A stretch of DNA of 64,000 bases from the NCBI RefSeq assembly GCF_001509475.1, contig NZ_LLZG01000069.1:62001-126000 (forward strand), written 5' to 3'. Shown here one piece after another: positions 7,635 through 16,566 of this stretch; the first letter of the stretch is position 1, and every line of letters starts with the position of its first letter. This stretch comes from Streptomyces regalis. GTDB lineage: Bacteria; Actinomycetota; Actinomycetes; Streptomycetales; Streptomycetaceae. The notes beneath the pieces are model-generated. The model worked only from the letters and a program-made list of their open reading frames with translations, searched no databases and was not told where the DNA came from. The translations under genes were made by a program, and so were the position numbers.

Positions 7635-8972
7635 ATGGCGAATCCGGCAGTGAGCGTGACTCCTTACTGGGAGCTGACCTTCGACGCGGACGGGGACCCG
7701 GACGCCAGGACGCGGGACCGGCTGCCGGCCGGGGTGGCGCAGCACCACGTGCGTGATCTGATCGTCTTCGCGCACGGCTGGAACAGCGACCGCTCGGGGG
7801 CGACCCGGCTGTACGACCGCTTCTTCGCGCCGATCCCGCAGCTCGCTCCGGCGGCGAAGATCGGGTACGTGGGGGTGGTCTGGCCGTCGATGCGGTTCTC
7901 GGACGAGCCAATCCCCGACTTCCCAGCCTTTCCGCGGGCCGCGGCGGCCGAGATGCCGCGTCGGCCGGTGCTGGACAAGGACACGCGGCACGCGCTGCTG
8001 GAGACGTTCCCGGGGCGGGCGACCGTGATCGACCAGATCGCGCGGATGCTGGACCAGCAGCCGCGCGAGGAGGGCGAGTTGGAGGAGTTCGGGCGGCTGG
8101 TGCGGATGCTGGTGGACATCGTGCCGCCGGGGCCGCAGGTGCTGTTCGCGGCCGACATGCTGGCGGAGGGGGTGCCGCAGAACTCGCCGGACATGCTCTC
8201 GGAGTCCACGGCCGCCGTGTGCGAGGAGTTCGCACAGGCGCTGACATATCTGGAGGCGCCGGACGGAGCGCCGGAGGGTGCGGCCTCGTTCTCGTTGCCG
8301 AACCCTTGGGAGGGCGCGCACGAGTTGCTTCGGCAGGCGACGTACTACGCCATGAAGCGACGCGCGGGAACCGTCGGTGAGCGCGGGCTCGGCCCGGTGA
8401 TCGGGCAGCTGGCCGCGCGGGAGCCCGAGGTGCGGGTGCATCTCGTCGGGCACAGCTTCGGTGCGCGGCTGGTGTCGTTCGCGTTGCGGGGACTGCCGAA
8501 GGGCGTGCGGACGGTGAAGTCCGTGACGCTGCTCCAAGGGGCCTTCTCGCACTACGCGTTCGCGTCGCGGCTCCCGCACGACGCCCGGGCGGGTGGGGTG
8601 CTGGAGGGCCAGCACAACCGTATCGACGGACCGCTGGTGTGCTGCTACTCGCGGCACGACCAGGCCCTGTCCACGATGTATCCGCTGGCCTCCCGTATGG
8701 CGGGGGACGCACGAGGGGTCGCGGCCCTGGACATCGGCCGGATGCTGGGCGCCAAGTGGGGTGCGATGGGGCACGACGGGGTGCAGGCGGTGCCCGGGAC
8801 GCGGTCGCTGAAGCTGGCCGACGCGCTCAAGGCGACGCTTCCGACTGCCGGGTGCGTGAACATCGACGCGGCGGCGGTCGTACGGCGTGGCGGGCCCCCG
8901 GCGGGAGCGCACAGCGACATCCTGCACCGGGAGCTGGCACAGGTGGTGCTGGCGGCGGGCCGCATCGAGTGA
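7635..8972 (+). CDS. Alpha/beta hydrolase-fold protein, uncharacterised
   Basis: The 445-residue protein begins at ATG 7635 after GAGGGGG. It has no signal peptide. Hydrolase features are LIVFAHGWNSDRSG near 44 (oxyanion HG) and the nucleophile elbow VGHSFGARLV near 275. A C-terminal segment with WGAMGHDGVQ may carry the histidine. The middle (residues 130-250) is long and helical, larger than in simple lipases. The stop is 18 bp from the end of the convergent penicillin-acylase gene. Esterase or lipase activity is probable; substrate unknown. Similar Streptomyces proteins are often left as hypothetical. Confidence 0.75.
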   Translation: MANPAVSVTPYWELTFDADGDPDARTRDRLPAGVAQHHVRDLIVFAHGWNSDRSGATRLYDRFFAPIPQLAPAAKIGYVGVVWPSMRFSDEPIPDFPAFPRAAAAEMPRRPVLDKDTRHALLETFPGRATVIDQIARMLDQQPREEGELEEFGRLVRMLVDIVPPGPQVLFAADMLAEGVPQNSPDMLSESTAAVCEEFAQALTYLEAPDGAPEGAASFSLPNPWEGAHELLRQATYYAMKRRAGTVGERGLGPVIGQLAAREPEVRVHLVGHSFGARLVSFALRGLPKGVRTVKSVTLLQGAFSHYAFASRLPHDARAGGVLEGQHNRIDGPLVCCYSRHDQALSTMYPLASRMAGDARGVAALDIGRMLGAKWGAMGHDGVQAVPGTRSLKLADALKATLPTAGCVNIDAAAVVRRGGPPAGAHSDILHRELAQVVLAAGRIE

Positions 8973-8990
8973 CCCGCCGCCACTGACCCG

Positions 8991-11789
8991 TCACCGATGT
9001 GACGTGAACTCCACGACCTGCTGATACGTGGGCCGGTTCTGCCAGCTGATCTTGCCGTGCTTGATGCCGCCCAGCGTCCGCTGGACGATCGAGTCGGCGC
9101 ACCACTGGTCGCCCGCCGAGCACTGGTCGTCGCCGGGGTAGACCTGGGCCGCGGTCTTGCCGGCCGCCTCCTTCAGGGTGCTGATCAGGATGTCCCGGCA
9201 GGCGCTGAGGCTGCCCCCGCCGCAGTACTTCCGGTCGAGCGGGCCCTGCACCGACTCCCCGAGCACGGCCCGGATGTCCTTGTCGACGTAGCTCCACCAG
9301 CCGTACTGGAAGGAGCTTCCGGCGTGCGAGCCGGTCGGGCCGTGCCCGGCGGACGGGGACTCGTCGATGGGCAGGCTGTTCGTCATCGCGGCGTACAGCT
9401 CGCTGCCGAGGCCCGGTTCGAACTCGGCCTTCACCAGCAGCGGCCACCACGCGTCCAGGATGCGGATCGCGTCGGCGTCGGCGTACGTCTTCGAACCGGC
9501 CGACGTCTCGGTGCGCTTGCCGCCCGCGGAGATCCACGCCTGGAGCTTGCTCACCGCCGCCGCGGCCGTGGAGTCGGTCACCGTGGAGCTGTTGACGACC
9601 TTGAGCAGATCCGGGAGTACGTCCTCGGCCCGCAGGTCGGCCAGCCCCGCATCCGCCATGGCCTTCACCAGCGAAGCCCGGGTCACGCCGCCCGCGTCGA
9701 CGAGCTTCTTCACCCGGTTCTCGAGCAGGTTGCCGCGGTGGACGGAGCCGTCACCCCAGGGTGCGGTCGTGTAGTCCTTGGCCTGCTTGTTGTTCCAGGA
9801 GATGTAGTAGTCCTGGTCCATGGAGTTGGGGTGGGCGGAGGGCGGGGTGTACTGCGCGGTGTTCGTCGTCGGGTTCCAGCCCCGCCACTCGTACGCCGAC
9901 TGCGCCCACACCGGGAACTCCGCGTCGACGCCGGTCGCCCGGACCGGGTTGTCGCCGCTGTTGTAGTAGGCGGTGTGCTCGGAGTCGGCGTAGAACCAGT
10001 TGAAGGTGTAGTTGATGTGCTGCACCGCCTTCTGGAAGTCCTCCGGGCCCTTGACGTAGTCCGGGTCGTTCAGCATCTGGAAGCCGATGATCGAGTCGGC
10101 CTCGTGCAGATAGGACGAGCGCAGGGTGGTGTAGGCGACCTTCTTGCCGCCGACGGTCGCGCGGTGCGTGACGGGACCGTACTTCGTGCGCCAGACCCGC
10201 ATCGTGTACGACCCCTCGGCGGTCCCGTCGGCGGTCGTCGGCTTCCAGGCGTTCTTCTGCTCGACCTTGTCCATGGCCGTGCAGGTGCCGCGGTAGAGGT
10301 AGTGGTGGTCGTCCTGGCACAGCTCGACGGCGTAGGTGTCGATGATGTCCTGGCCGGAGGTGGTGGCGCTCCACGAGTAGTCCTGGCCGCGGCCCAGCTC
10401 CACGTACATGCTCAGGCCGGCGAAGGAGGCGCCGCGGGCGCTGATGCCCGGGCCCTGGATCTCCTGGAGCAGGAGGAGCTGGGGTGCAAAGTAGCCGGTC
10501 TGCGGGCCGAAGACGGCGACCGGGTGGCCGCTGGCGGTGTGCTCGCCGCTCACCACCAGGGCGTTGGACATGCCCCGCTTGGCCGAGGTCATGGCGGTCG
10601 CGGCGGCCGTGGTGGAGGCGCCGTTCGCGGCGGAGCCGGACGCGCTGCCCGTACGGTCGTACACGAGCTGTTCCTCGGTCACCGAGCCGGCGTCGGGCAG
10701 GGCCTCGCCCTGCGGGTCGGCGGGCTTGGTGGCGTACGGGAAGCTCTTGTCGTGGACGGTGACGACCGCCTCGGGGTCGTTGCGCTCGCGGAACGACTCC
10801 CAGAGCTTGGTGCCCTCGGCCACGCCGTACTTCTCCTGCGCGGCGAGCAGGGAGATCGCGTTGTTGACCTCGCCGCCGCCGCCGGAGCCGAACAGGGCGC
10901 CGATGACGGAGCCCAGCGCGACCAGGTCGGTCTGCTTGAAGTGCTCGATCGTGCCGGCGTTGGTGACAGAGTCCTTGTGGCCGGTCAGGACGTACTCGCC
11001 GGGGAAGTAGCGGCCGCTGTCGGAGGCGTCGATGTAGGCGTTGATGCCGTCGAGGTAGGCGTTGGCGTCGGCGAGGGCCTGCTGCCCGCGTTCGCCGTTA
11101 TTGGCGACGGCGTTGTCGATCTGGGCCTGAAGATCGGCTTCCGTGTACGGGGCGTTGCGCCAGAACTGCTGCTCCAGGCCCTGGTTGGAGGGCGCCCCGC
11201 CCGCGAACGAGGTCAGCTGGCCGCGTCCGACGTGCCGGAAAACGTCCATCAGCCACAGCCGGTCCTGGGCGGCCGCATAGCCGGCGCCGAACTCCGTGCC
11301 GTATCTGGTGGTGCCGGTGATGTGCGGCACACCCGTCTTCTTGTCACGGACGATCGTCACGTCGCTGCGCCCGGCGGGATTCACGGTGGAGGCGACTTGA
11401 TCGGACGGGACGCCGAACGACGCGTCGTTGAAGAAGGTGTTGATCGTCGCGTTGGTGAGGCCGGAGTAGCCCTTGGCCAGGTTGGCGTAGGGGCCCAGCT
11501 GGTCCGAGGCGTGTTCGGGCATGCTGCCGAAGGCCTGGTTGAGCAGGATCTGGGCGAGGGTGGCGTTGCCGTTCTGGCCCGGCGGAAGGATGTCGGAACA
11601 CTGGTTCCCGCAGTGGTCGGCGGCGGCCGCAGCCTCGGCCGCCGCGGCTTCGGGCGCGGTCGCGGCTTGGGAAAGTGGCGACAGAAGACCGGCAATCAGG
11701 GCGCATATGGATGCCGTCTTCAGGAACCCGGGGAATCTGCCGGGAGTTCTCAGACTGTCTGGGGCGTTGCGTGGGGTACGCCGTGGCAT
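8991..11789 (-). CDS. Secreted penicillin acylase family N-terminal nucleophile hydrolase
   Basis: The 932-residue precursor starts at ATG 11789 with AGGAG 6 bp upstream. Residues 22-43 form a signal peptide. The usual Ntn acylase order follows: an alpha-subunit region with AAQDRLWLMDVFRHVGRGQL near 173-192, an Ala/Ser/Thr-rich linker near 380-402, then RGMSNALVVSG. Ser408 is the predicted autocatalytic cleavage point and beta-chain nucleophile. The beta chain has the YSWSATTSGQD segment and ends in EFTSHR. Such enzymes cut amides, including acyl-homoserine lactones, lipopeptides such as echinocandin, or penicillins; which applies cannot be told. No transporter or biosynthetic partner is adjacent. 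Confidence 0.9.
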   Translation of the reverse strand: MPRRTPRNAPDSLRTPGRFPGFLKTASICALIAGLLSPLSQAATAPEAAAAEAAAAADHCGNQCSDILPPGQNGNATLAQILLNQAFGSMPEHASDQLGPYANLAKGYSGLTNATINTFFNDASFGVPSDQVASTVNPAGRSDVTIVRDKKTGVPHITGTTRYGTEFGAGYAAAQDRLWLMDVFRHVGRGQLTSFAGGAPSNQGLEQQFWRNAPYTEADLQAQIDNAVANNGERGQQALADANAYLDGINAYIDASDSGRYFPGEYVLTGHKDSVTNAGTIEHFKQTDLVALGSVIGALFGSGGGGEVNNAISLLAAQEKYGVAEGTKLWESFRERNDPEAVVTVHDKSFPYATKPADPQGEALPDAGSVTEEQLVYDRTGSASGSAANGASTTAAATAMTSAKRGMSNALVVSGEHTASGHPVAVFGPQTGYFAPQLLLLQEIQGPGISARGASFAGLSMYVELGRGQDYSWSATTSGQDIIDTYAVELCQDDHHYLYRGTCTAMDKVEQKNAWKPTTADGTAEGSYTMRVWRTKYGPVTHRATVGGKKVAYTTLRSSYLHEADSIIGFQMLNDPDYVKGPEDFQKAVQHINYTFNWFYADSEHTAYYNSGDNPVRATGVDAEFPVWAQSAYEWRGWNPTTNTAQYTPPSAHPNSMDQDYYISWNNKQAKDYTTAPWGDGSVHRGNLLENRVKKLVDAGGVTRASLVKAMADAGLADLRAEDVLPDLLKVVNSSTVTDSTAAAAVSKLQAWISAGGKRTETSAGSKTYADADAIRILDAWWPLLVKAEFEPGLGSELYAAMTNSLPIDESPSAGHGPTGSHAGSSFQYGWWSYVDKDIRAVLGESVQGPLDRKYCGGGSLSACRDILISTLKEAAGKTAAQVYPGDDQCSAGDQWCADSIVQRTLGGIKHGKISWQNRPTYQQVVEFTSHR

Positions 11790-12019
11790 GGCAGCTCCTA
11801 CCGACGAGGGTGGGCCGGATGTTACCGGCGGTATCCCCGGGATTGAAGATGAACATGCGTCACTTTTTGGAGTCACCAGGGCTCGCTATGGAGGTCATCG
11901 GAAATCAGATGGAGCCGAATCGCTTGTCGATACGTCTATTCGTCAACGTCGCGCGAAGTCCGTGCGGCGACGCCGAAGTGACCGAAGTACAGGTGCAGAT
12001 GTGACGGAGGTGCAGGGCG

Positions 12020-12625
12020 ATGGCCGGTTTTCGGAGTCTGGCGAGACAGGTGCGAGATCCGCGGTGCGATCTGGCGCTGCGGCGCTACTCGCTGCGTAAG
12101 TGCCTTGAGCGGTTCGCTCCTTACGGGCACAGGGCGACCTGGGACCACTTGTGCTCCCGGGCAGGGTTCGGTCCGGAGGACCGGTCTCCCGATCCGGCGC
12201 GGCTCGTGGCCGCGTTGGACGAGCTGGAGGAGGCCCGTTCGGTCTGGCTGGCCTATGAGGTCGAGTTCGCCGAGCGACGCAGGAAGGAAAAGCACGACGG
12301 ACTGCGCAGGCCGGGCAGCGTGGACGACTGGCACCGGCTGACCTGGGGCGGTTTCGGAGTCGCCTGGTGCGACAACCCCCGGGTCCACCCGCACGAACCA
12401 CTGGCCGAGGTGCTGCGCCGACTGATCTCCGCGCTGGAGCGCGAACCGGGCTCGGAGTGCCCGGCGTGCGGCGGGGAGCGGCTGATCTGGAGTTACGACC
12501 TGGCCCATGAACCGTCGTCGGGCCCGGTCTGCACGGACTGCGGAATCGTGGTGCCGCGTCCGGTCCTCACGCCCGAGGCGCTGGCGGCGTCGCGGCGCGA
12601 ACGGCGGCTGCTGGTGTCCGCCTAG
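12020..12625 (+). CDS. Conserved hypothetical protein with C-terminal zinc-ribbon-like motif
   Basis: The 201-residue protein starts at ATG 12020, 9 bp after GGAGG. The N-terminal two thirds is charged and helical, with many Arg, Glu and Trp residues (residues 60-130). Near 150-175 it has CPAC followed by CTDCG, a four-cysteine pattern compatible with one zinc ion. I do not recognise a family. No partner gene overlaps it; a strong terminator follows directly, so it is transcribed as a single gene. Confidence 0.75.
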   Translation: MAGFRSLARQVRDPRCDLALRRYSLRKCLERFAPYGHRATWDHLCSRAGFGPEDRSPDPARLVAALDELEEARSVWLAYEVEFAERRRKEKHDGLRRPGSVDDWHRLTWGGFGVAWCDNPRVHPHEPLAEVLRRLISALEREPGSECPACGGERLIWSYDLAHEPSSGPVCTDCGIVVPRPVLTPEALAASRRERRLLVSA

Positions 12626-12631
12626 TACGAC

Positions 12632-12663
12632 GGGGGTGCGCCGGGGATGCCGCACCCCCTTTT
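12632..12663 (+). terminator. Intrinsic terminator after the zinc-ribbon protein gene
   Basis: The perfect 9-bp stem GGGGGTGCG with CGCACCCCC and a 10-base loop is followed by TTTT. It begins 7 bp after the stop codon. Confidence 0.85.
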
Positions 12664-12729
12664 GCCACCGTGGGTTCACCGCCTTGGCTTCCCACTCCCG
12701 TTGTCAGTGGTGGCTGGCACCATCGAGAC

Positions 12730-13467
12730 ATGATCCAGGTGTGTCTGAACGGGCCCCGGGGGGCGGGCGACGGTGCGGTGGTGCCTCTCTCGCCGGAGGC
12801 CATGGCCGAGTCCGCCGCGGCTGCCGTCGCGGCCGGGGCCACGGACATCCATGTCCACCCCAAGACTTCCTGCGGGCAGGACAGTCTGTCTCCGCGTGTA
12901 CTCGCGCCGGTGCTCGAGGCGATACGGGCCCGGGTGTCGGTGCCGGTCGGCGTGACCACGGGCGCGTGGGCGGAACCGGATGCGGCGGCCCGGGTGGAGC
13001 GGATACGGAGCTGGTCGGCGCTCCCGGTTCTCCCCGACCACGCCTCGGTCAACTGGCATGAGCCGGGCGCCGAGGAGGTGGCGGCGGCGCTGATGGAGCG
13101 AGGCGTGGGCGTCGAGGCCGGCATCTGGCCCGGCACGGACGGGGCGGCACGGTTCGCCGCCTCGCCGCTGGGGCCGAGGGTGCTGCGGGTGCTGGCGGAG
13201 GTGACGGACAGGTCGGCGGCGACGGCCGAGGAGAGCGCGCGGGCGCTCCTGGCCGAGCTGGGCTCGGCGTTCGGCCGTCCGGTGCTGCTGCACGGGGAGG
13301 ACGCAGGGGCGTGGCCCGTGCTCCGGCTGGCGGGGCGGCTGAGGCTGGCGACGCGCATCGGCCTGGAGGACACGTTGGTCCTGCCGGACGGGGAACGGGC
13401 GGCTTCCAACGCTCAGTTGGTGGCGGAGGGGCTGGTCCAGTACGGGTGGGCCCAACGGTCGTCGTAG
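12730..13467 (+). CDS. BKACE-like (beta-keto acid cleavage enzyme, DUF849) short variant
   Basis: The 245-residue protein has the N-terminal LNGPR segment and the metal-binding HVHPK (His41, His43) of the Kce/BKACE TIM-barrel family, then GVTTGAW near 75 and VEAGIW near 130. BKACE enzymes condense a beta-keto acid with acetyl-CoA to give acetoacetate and a CoA ester. Family members are usually about 270-300 residues; this one is shorter, losing part of the late barrel. The ATG at 12730 has only a weak ribosome site. Its 3' end overlaps the convergent gene by 55 bp. Catalytic competence is uncertain. Confidence 0.75.
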   Translation: MIQVCLNGPRGAGDGAVVPLSPEAMAESAAAAVAAGATDIHVHPKTSCGQDSLSPRVLAPVLEAIRARVSVPVGVTTGAWAEPDAAARVERIRSWSALPVLPDHASVNWHEPGAEEVAAALMERGVGVEAGIWPGTDGAARFAASPLGPRVLRVLAEVTDRSAATAEESARALLAELGSAFGRPVLLHGEDAGAWPVLRLAGRLRLATRIGLEDTLVLPDGERAASNAQLVAEGLVQYGWAQRSS

Positions 13468-14147
13468 GGCAGGGCGAGGAGTTCGGTGCGTGTGGCGAGG
13501 TCGGGCTCGCCCTGGGCGCGGAGGCGGGCGGGGGCGTGTGCGACCAGCCAGGACTGGAGTTCCGCGATCAAGGGGGCCTCATCGTCGCGGTCCCACCAGT
13601 CGAATGGTGAGGCGTCGAAGTCCAACTGGTACAGCCACGTCGCCGCGCAAGTCGCGAGATGTGCGTCCGCCACAGCATGACTGTGCCAACGGTCGAGCAG
13701 CGGAGTCATGGTGCCGAGGATCATGGCGCAGGTCTCGAACACATCGGCAACGGGGTACGGCGGCTCGGGCGTTGTGAGGACGTCCTGCCACCAGGCGTAC
13801 ACGAACGTCTCGACGGCAGCGGCCTGCTCCGCGGGCCAGGCCCGCCAGTCGACCCGGCTCAGTCCGTGGTGCCCCCAGCCGATGCGGTCCAGCGTGCCCT
13901 CGGCCATCGCATGCGCGGCCTGGGGCAGCAGGCGCCGCATCACGGCGGCGTGGTTTTCGAAGTGATCGGGGACCTTGAAGACGAACCTGCGGACCAGGTC
14001 GGCGGGCACGCGCGTGTACGGCGTGCGCAGATACGCCGTCTCCTCCGGCTGGAAGCACCGCTCGCAGCCGATCTCCGTAGGGCTGGCGAACCCGTTGAAG
14101 ACCGTGTCGATGTCCGCGAGGGCGGCGTCAAGGGCAGGTGAGGGCAT
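13413..14147 (-). CDS. Conserved hypothetical protein with CxxCF motif
   Basis: The 244-residue soluble protein begins MPSPALDAALADID. Residues 25-31 read GCERCFQP, the only cysteine pair of note. It is rich in tryptophan and histidine (for example RIGWGHHGLSRVDWRAWP near 93). I do not recognise a named domain. The start at 14147 is the first ATG that begins the conserved-looking body; no convincing ribosome site precedes it, so the start is uncertain. The gene overlaps the BKACE-like gene tail to tail by 55 bp. Confidence 0.7.
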   Translation of the reverse strand: MPSPALDAALADIDTVFNGFASPTEIGCERCFQPEETAYLRTPYTRVPADLVRRFVFKVPDHFENHAAVMRRLLPQAAHAMAEGTLDRIGWGHHGLSRVDWRAWPAEQAAAVETFVYAWWQDVLTTPEPPYPVADVFETCAMILGTMTPLLDRWHSHAVADAHLATCAATWLYQLDFDASPFDWWDRDDEAPLIAELQSWLVAHAPARLRAQGEPDLATRTELLALPYDDRWAHPYWTSPSATN

Positions 14148-14305
14148 GGGAATGCGTCCCGTCAGGACTCCATGCGCGGCGGAGTACCGCAGCCGCCGGC
14201 CGAAGATCGCGACGATACCAACCGCTAATCCGCTCGCTCCAGCCCTTTCCCGTCCGGACAGTTGGGGGCGATGAAACACACCTGAGGAAGACCGAGGAGT
14301 CCCCG

Positions 14306-15373
14306 ATGTCGACGCTGCGCGTCACCGCCGAAGTGCTGACCGTCCACGAGCATCCCAACGCCGACGCGCTGGAGCTGGCCCAGGTGGGCCTGTACCGGGC
14401 CGTCGTCGCCAAGGGCACGTACCGCACCGGTGAGGCCGCCGTGTACATCCCCGAGCAGTCCGTGCTGCCGGCCGAACTGATCGAGGAACTGGGGCTGACC
14501 GGACGGCTGGCGGGGAGCAGGGCCGACCGAGTCAAGGCGGTGCGGTTGCGCGGCGAGCTGTCGCAGGGGATCGTGTGCCGGCCGAAGTCGCTGGCCGACG
14601 TCGATCTGGCCCGGGCGGCTGCGGAGGGGACCGACTTCGCCGGGGTGCTCGGGGTCACCAAGTGGGTACCGCCGATCCCGCCCACGATGTCCGGTGAGGT
14701 GGAGTCGGCGCCGGATCTGCTGCCCTGGGTCGACATCGAGAACATCCAGCGGTATCCGGACATCTTCGTGCCCGGTGAGCCCGTGGTGCTGACCGAGAAG
14801 CTGCACGGCTCGGCGTGCCTGCTGACGTATGTCGCCGACGAGGAGCGGGTGTACGTGTCCTCCAAGGGGTTCGGGGGGAAGTCGCTGGCGCTGAAGGAGG
14901 ACCCGCGGAATCTGTACTGGCGGGCTGTGCGGGGGCACGGCGTCGCGGAGGTCGCGGCTCGGGTGGCCGAGCGGCTGGGGGCTCGGCGGGTCGGGATCTT
15001 CGGGGAGGTTTTCGGGGCTGGGGTGCAGGACCTGACGTACGGGGCGGACGGCCGGCGGGACACGCTGGGGTACGCCGCGTTCGACGTGTCCGCGGAGATC
15101 GACGGTCGTGTGGAGTGGCTGGACGCGGCGGAGGTGCTGCGGGGGGAACTGCCTTTGGTGCCACGGCTGTTCGAGGGGCCGTACGACATCGAGCGGGTGC
15201 TGGAGGTCGCCAGTGGGCGGGAGACGGTGTCCGGGCGGGAGCTGCATCTGCGGGAGGGCGTGGTGATACGGCCGGTCGGTGAGCGGTACAGCACGGTGAC
15301 CGGAGGGCGGGCGATCGCGAAGGCGGTGAGTCCGGCGTATCTGACACGGAAGGGTGGCACCGAGTACGAGTGA
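14306..15373 (+). CDS. ATP-dependent RNA ligase, Deinococcus DraRnl (Rnl5) type
   Basis: The 355-residue ligase starts at ATG 14306 after GAGGAG. The N-terminal 140 residues form the OB-like domain of the DRB0094 group. The nucleotidyltransferase motifs follow in order: motif I EKLHGS with Lys165 as adenylated lysine (I recall the same number in DraRnl), motif III FGEVFG, motif IV EGVVIRP and motif V IAKAVS. DraRnl seals nicks with a ribonucleotide at the 3'-OH side, usually in a duplex. No RtcB, polynucleotide kinase or toxin gene is next to it, so it is likely a stand-alone RNA or mixed-nick repair enzyme. Confidence 0.93.
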   Translation: MSTLRVTAEVLTVHEHPNADALELAQVGLYRAVVAKGTYRTGEAAVYIPEQSVLPAELIEELGLTGRLAGSRADRVKAVRLRGELSQGIVCRPKSLADVDLARAAAEGTDFAGVLGVTKWVPPIPPTMSGEVESAPDLLPWVDIENIQRYPDIFVPGEPVVLTEKLHGSACLLTYVADEERVYVSSKGFGGKSLALKEDPRNLYWRAVRGHGVAEVAARVAERLGARRVGIFGEVFGAGVQDLTYGADGRRDTLGYAAFDVSAEIDGRVEWLDAAEVLRGELPLVPRLFEGPYDIERVLEVASGRETVSGRELHLREGVVIRPVGERYSTVTGGRAIAKAVSPAYLTRKGGTEYE

Positions 15374-15385
15374 GCGGAGCTCACC

Positions 15386-15460
15386 CAGGGGCGCGGGGCT
15401 GTATCGATGTGCGGCTCCGCCGCGTGGGCGCGATCAACCACACACAACCCGCACCCGCCG
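15386..15460. repeat. Dispersed intergenic repeat family B copy between convergent genes
   Basis: It contains CAGGGGCGCGGGGCTGTATC, then CGGCTCCGCCGCGTGGGCGC and CACACACAACCCGCAC. The same order occurs reversed at 20362-20453 and interrupted at 6150-6245. The segment CGGCTCCGCCG is self-complementary, so it may act as a weak terminator between the RNA ligase gene and soxR. Confidence 0.75.
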
Positions 15461-15480
15461 TACGAGCCAAAGCCCCGAGT

Positions 15481-15960
15481 TCATAGGCGCCCCTGACGGT
15501 CTCCCCCTCGCTCCACCAGCAGCCGCGACCCGGTCAGCCGCTCACCGAAGACGTCGTCCGGGTTGGACAGGACGCACGTGTCGAGGGAGAGGCAGCCGCA
15601 GCCGATGCAGTCGGTCAAGTGGTCGCGGAGGCGGTTCAGTTGCTTGATGCGTTCGTCCAGTTCCGAGCGCCAGGCCTCGGACAGGCGGGCCCAGTCCTCG
15701 TGGGTGGGGGTGCGCTCCTCGGGGAGTTCGGCGAGGGCCTCGCGGATCGTGGCCAGGGGGATGCCGACGCGTTGCGCGGCCCGGACGAAGGCGACCCGGC
15801 GGAGGGTGTCACGGCTGTAGCGGCGCTGGTTGCCGGAGGTACGGCGGCTGCTGATCAGACCCTTGGACTCGTAGAAGTGCAGGGCGGAGACGGCGGCGCC
15901 GCTGCGCGCCGACAGTTGGCCGACGGTCAGCTCGTGGATCTTCTCGGGGATCTGGGGCAC
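15481..15960 (-). CDS. soxR: Redox-sensing MerR-family regulator SoxR
   Basis: The 159-residue protein has the MerR helix-turn-helix at 11-50 ([20 protein letters not shown]) and the SoxR iron-sulfur motif [12 protein letters not shown] with cysteines 118, 121, 123 and 129, nearly the E. coli spacing. The [2Fe-2S] cluster senses redox-active compounds such as actinorhodin and phenazines in streptomycetes, rather than superoxide. It is convergent with the RNA ligase gene and divergent from the MaoC gene. No SoxR box is visible in the gap upstream, and none of the usual target genes (monooxygenase, reductase, ABC transporter) is adjacent. Confidence 0.95.
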   Translation of the reverse strand: MPQIPEKIHELTVGQLSARSGAAVSALHFYESKGLISSRRTSGNQRRYSRDTLRRVAFVRAAQRVGIPLATIREALAELPEERTPTHEDWARLSEAWRSELDERIKQLNRLRDHLTDCIGCGCLSLDTCVLSNPDDVFGERLTGSRLLVERGGDRQGRL

Positions 15961-15998
15961 TCCTCAGAGCCTACCGACCGCGTCGCACGCCCGTGCCG

Positions 15999-16041
15999 TT
16001 GACATAGACCTCGCGCCCGACCATGCTAAGCAGTCGCTTAG
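15999..16041 (+). promoter_or_regulatory. Promoter with overlapping TetR-type operator before the MaoC gene
   Basis: TTGACA at 15999-16004 and CATGCT at 16022-16027 are 17 bp apart and form a plausible promoter. The palindrome CTAAGCAGTCGCTTAG (16026-16041) has perfect 6-bp arms and overlaps the -10 region. A related sequence lies upstream of the TetR gene at 17239-17254. Confidence 0.65.
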
Positions 16042-16075
16042 ACATTGTGGGACTGCGACGCGAGAGGCCGGGAAC

Positions 16076-16537
16076 ATGGCAGAGCCGAGGATCTTCACGT
16101 CCGTCGACGACCTGAAGGCGGCGGTGGGCGAGCAGCTGGGGTACACCGACTGGCTGGAGATCGACCAGAAGCGGATCGACCTGTTCGCCGAGGCCACCGG
16201 CGACCATCAGTGGATCCACGTCGACCCGGAGAAGGCGGCCGCCGGACCCTTCGGGACCACCATCGCCCACGGGTACCTGACCCTGTCGCTGCTGCCCCTC
16301 TTCGGACCCCAGCTGATCAAGGTCGAGGGCATGAAGATGGGCGTCAACTACGGCACCAACAAGGTCCGTTTCCCCTCCCCCGTGCCGGTCGGCTCGCGGT
16401 TGCGCGCGACCGCGAGGATCAGCAACGTCGAGGACGTGCCCGGCGGCGCCCAGCTGACCGTCGCCTACACCGTGGAGCGCGACGGCGGGGACAAGCCGGT
16501 CTGCGTGGCCGAGTCGGTGGCCCGCTTCTACGTCTGA
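16076..16537 (+). CDS. MaoC-family (R)-specific enoyl-CoA hydratase
   Basis: The 153-residue hot-dog protein carries the hydratase-2 motif: TGDHQWIHVDPEKA with Asp43 and His48 as the catalytic pair, then GPFGTTIAHGYLTLSLL at 58-74. It would hydrate trans-2-enoyl-CoA. It is a single gene facing a TetR gene 29 bp beyond its stop, and the two share an operator motif, so it is probably repressed by that TetR. It may serve the acyl-CoA dehydrogenases nearby. Confidence 0.92.
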   Translation: MAEPRIFTSVDDLKAAVGEQLGYTDWLEIDQKRIDLFAEATGDHQWIHVDPEKAAAGPFGTTIAHGYLTLSLLPLFGPQLIKVEGMKMGVNYGTNKVRFPSPVPVGSRLRATARISNVEDVPGGAQLTVAYTVERDGGDKPVCVAESVARFYV

Positions 16538-16566
16538 CCCGCTTCTTCGCCTGAGGGAGCCGCTGG

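Noticed and set aside
9057..11846. 929-codon frame opposite the penicillin acylase gene
   Set aside because: The acylase frame has signal peptide, nucleophile and family motifs; the antisense frame is a Gly/Val/Arg-rich shadow.
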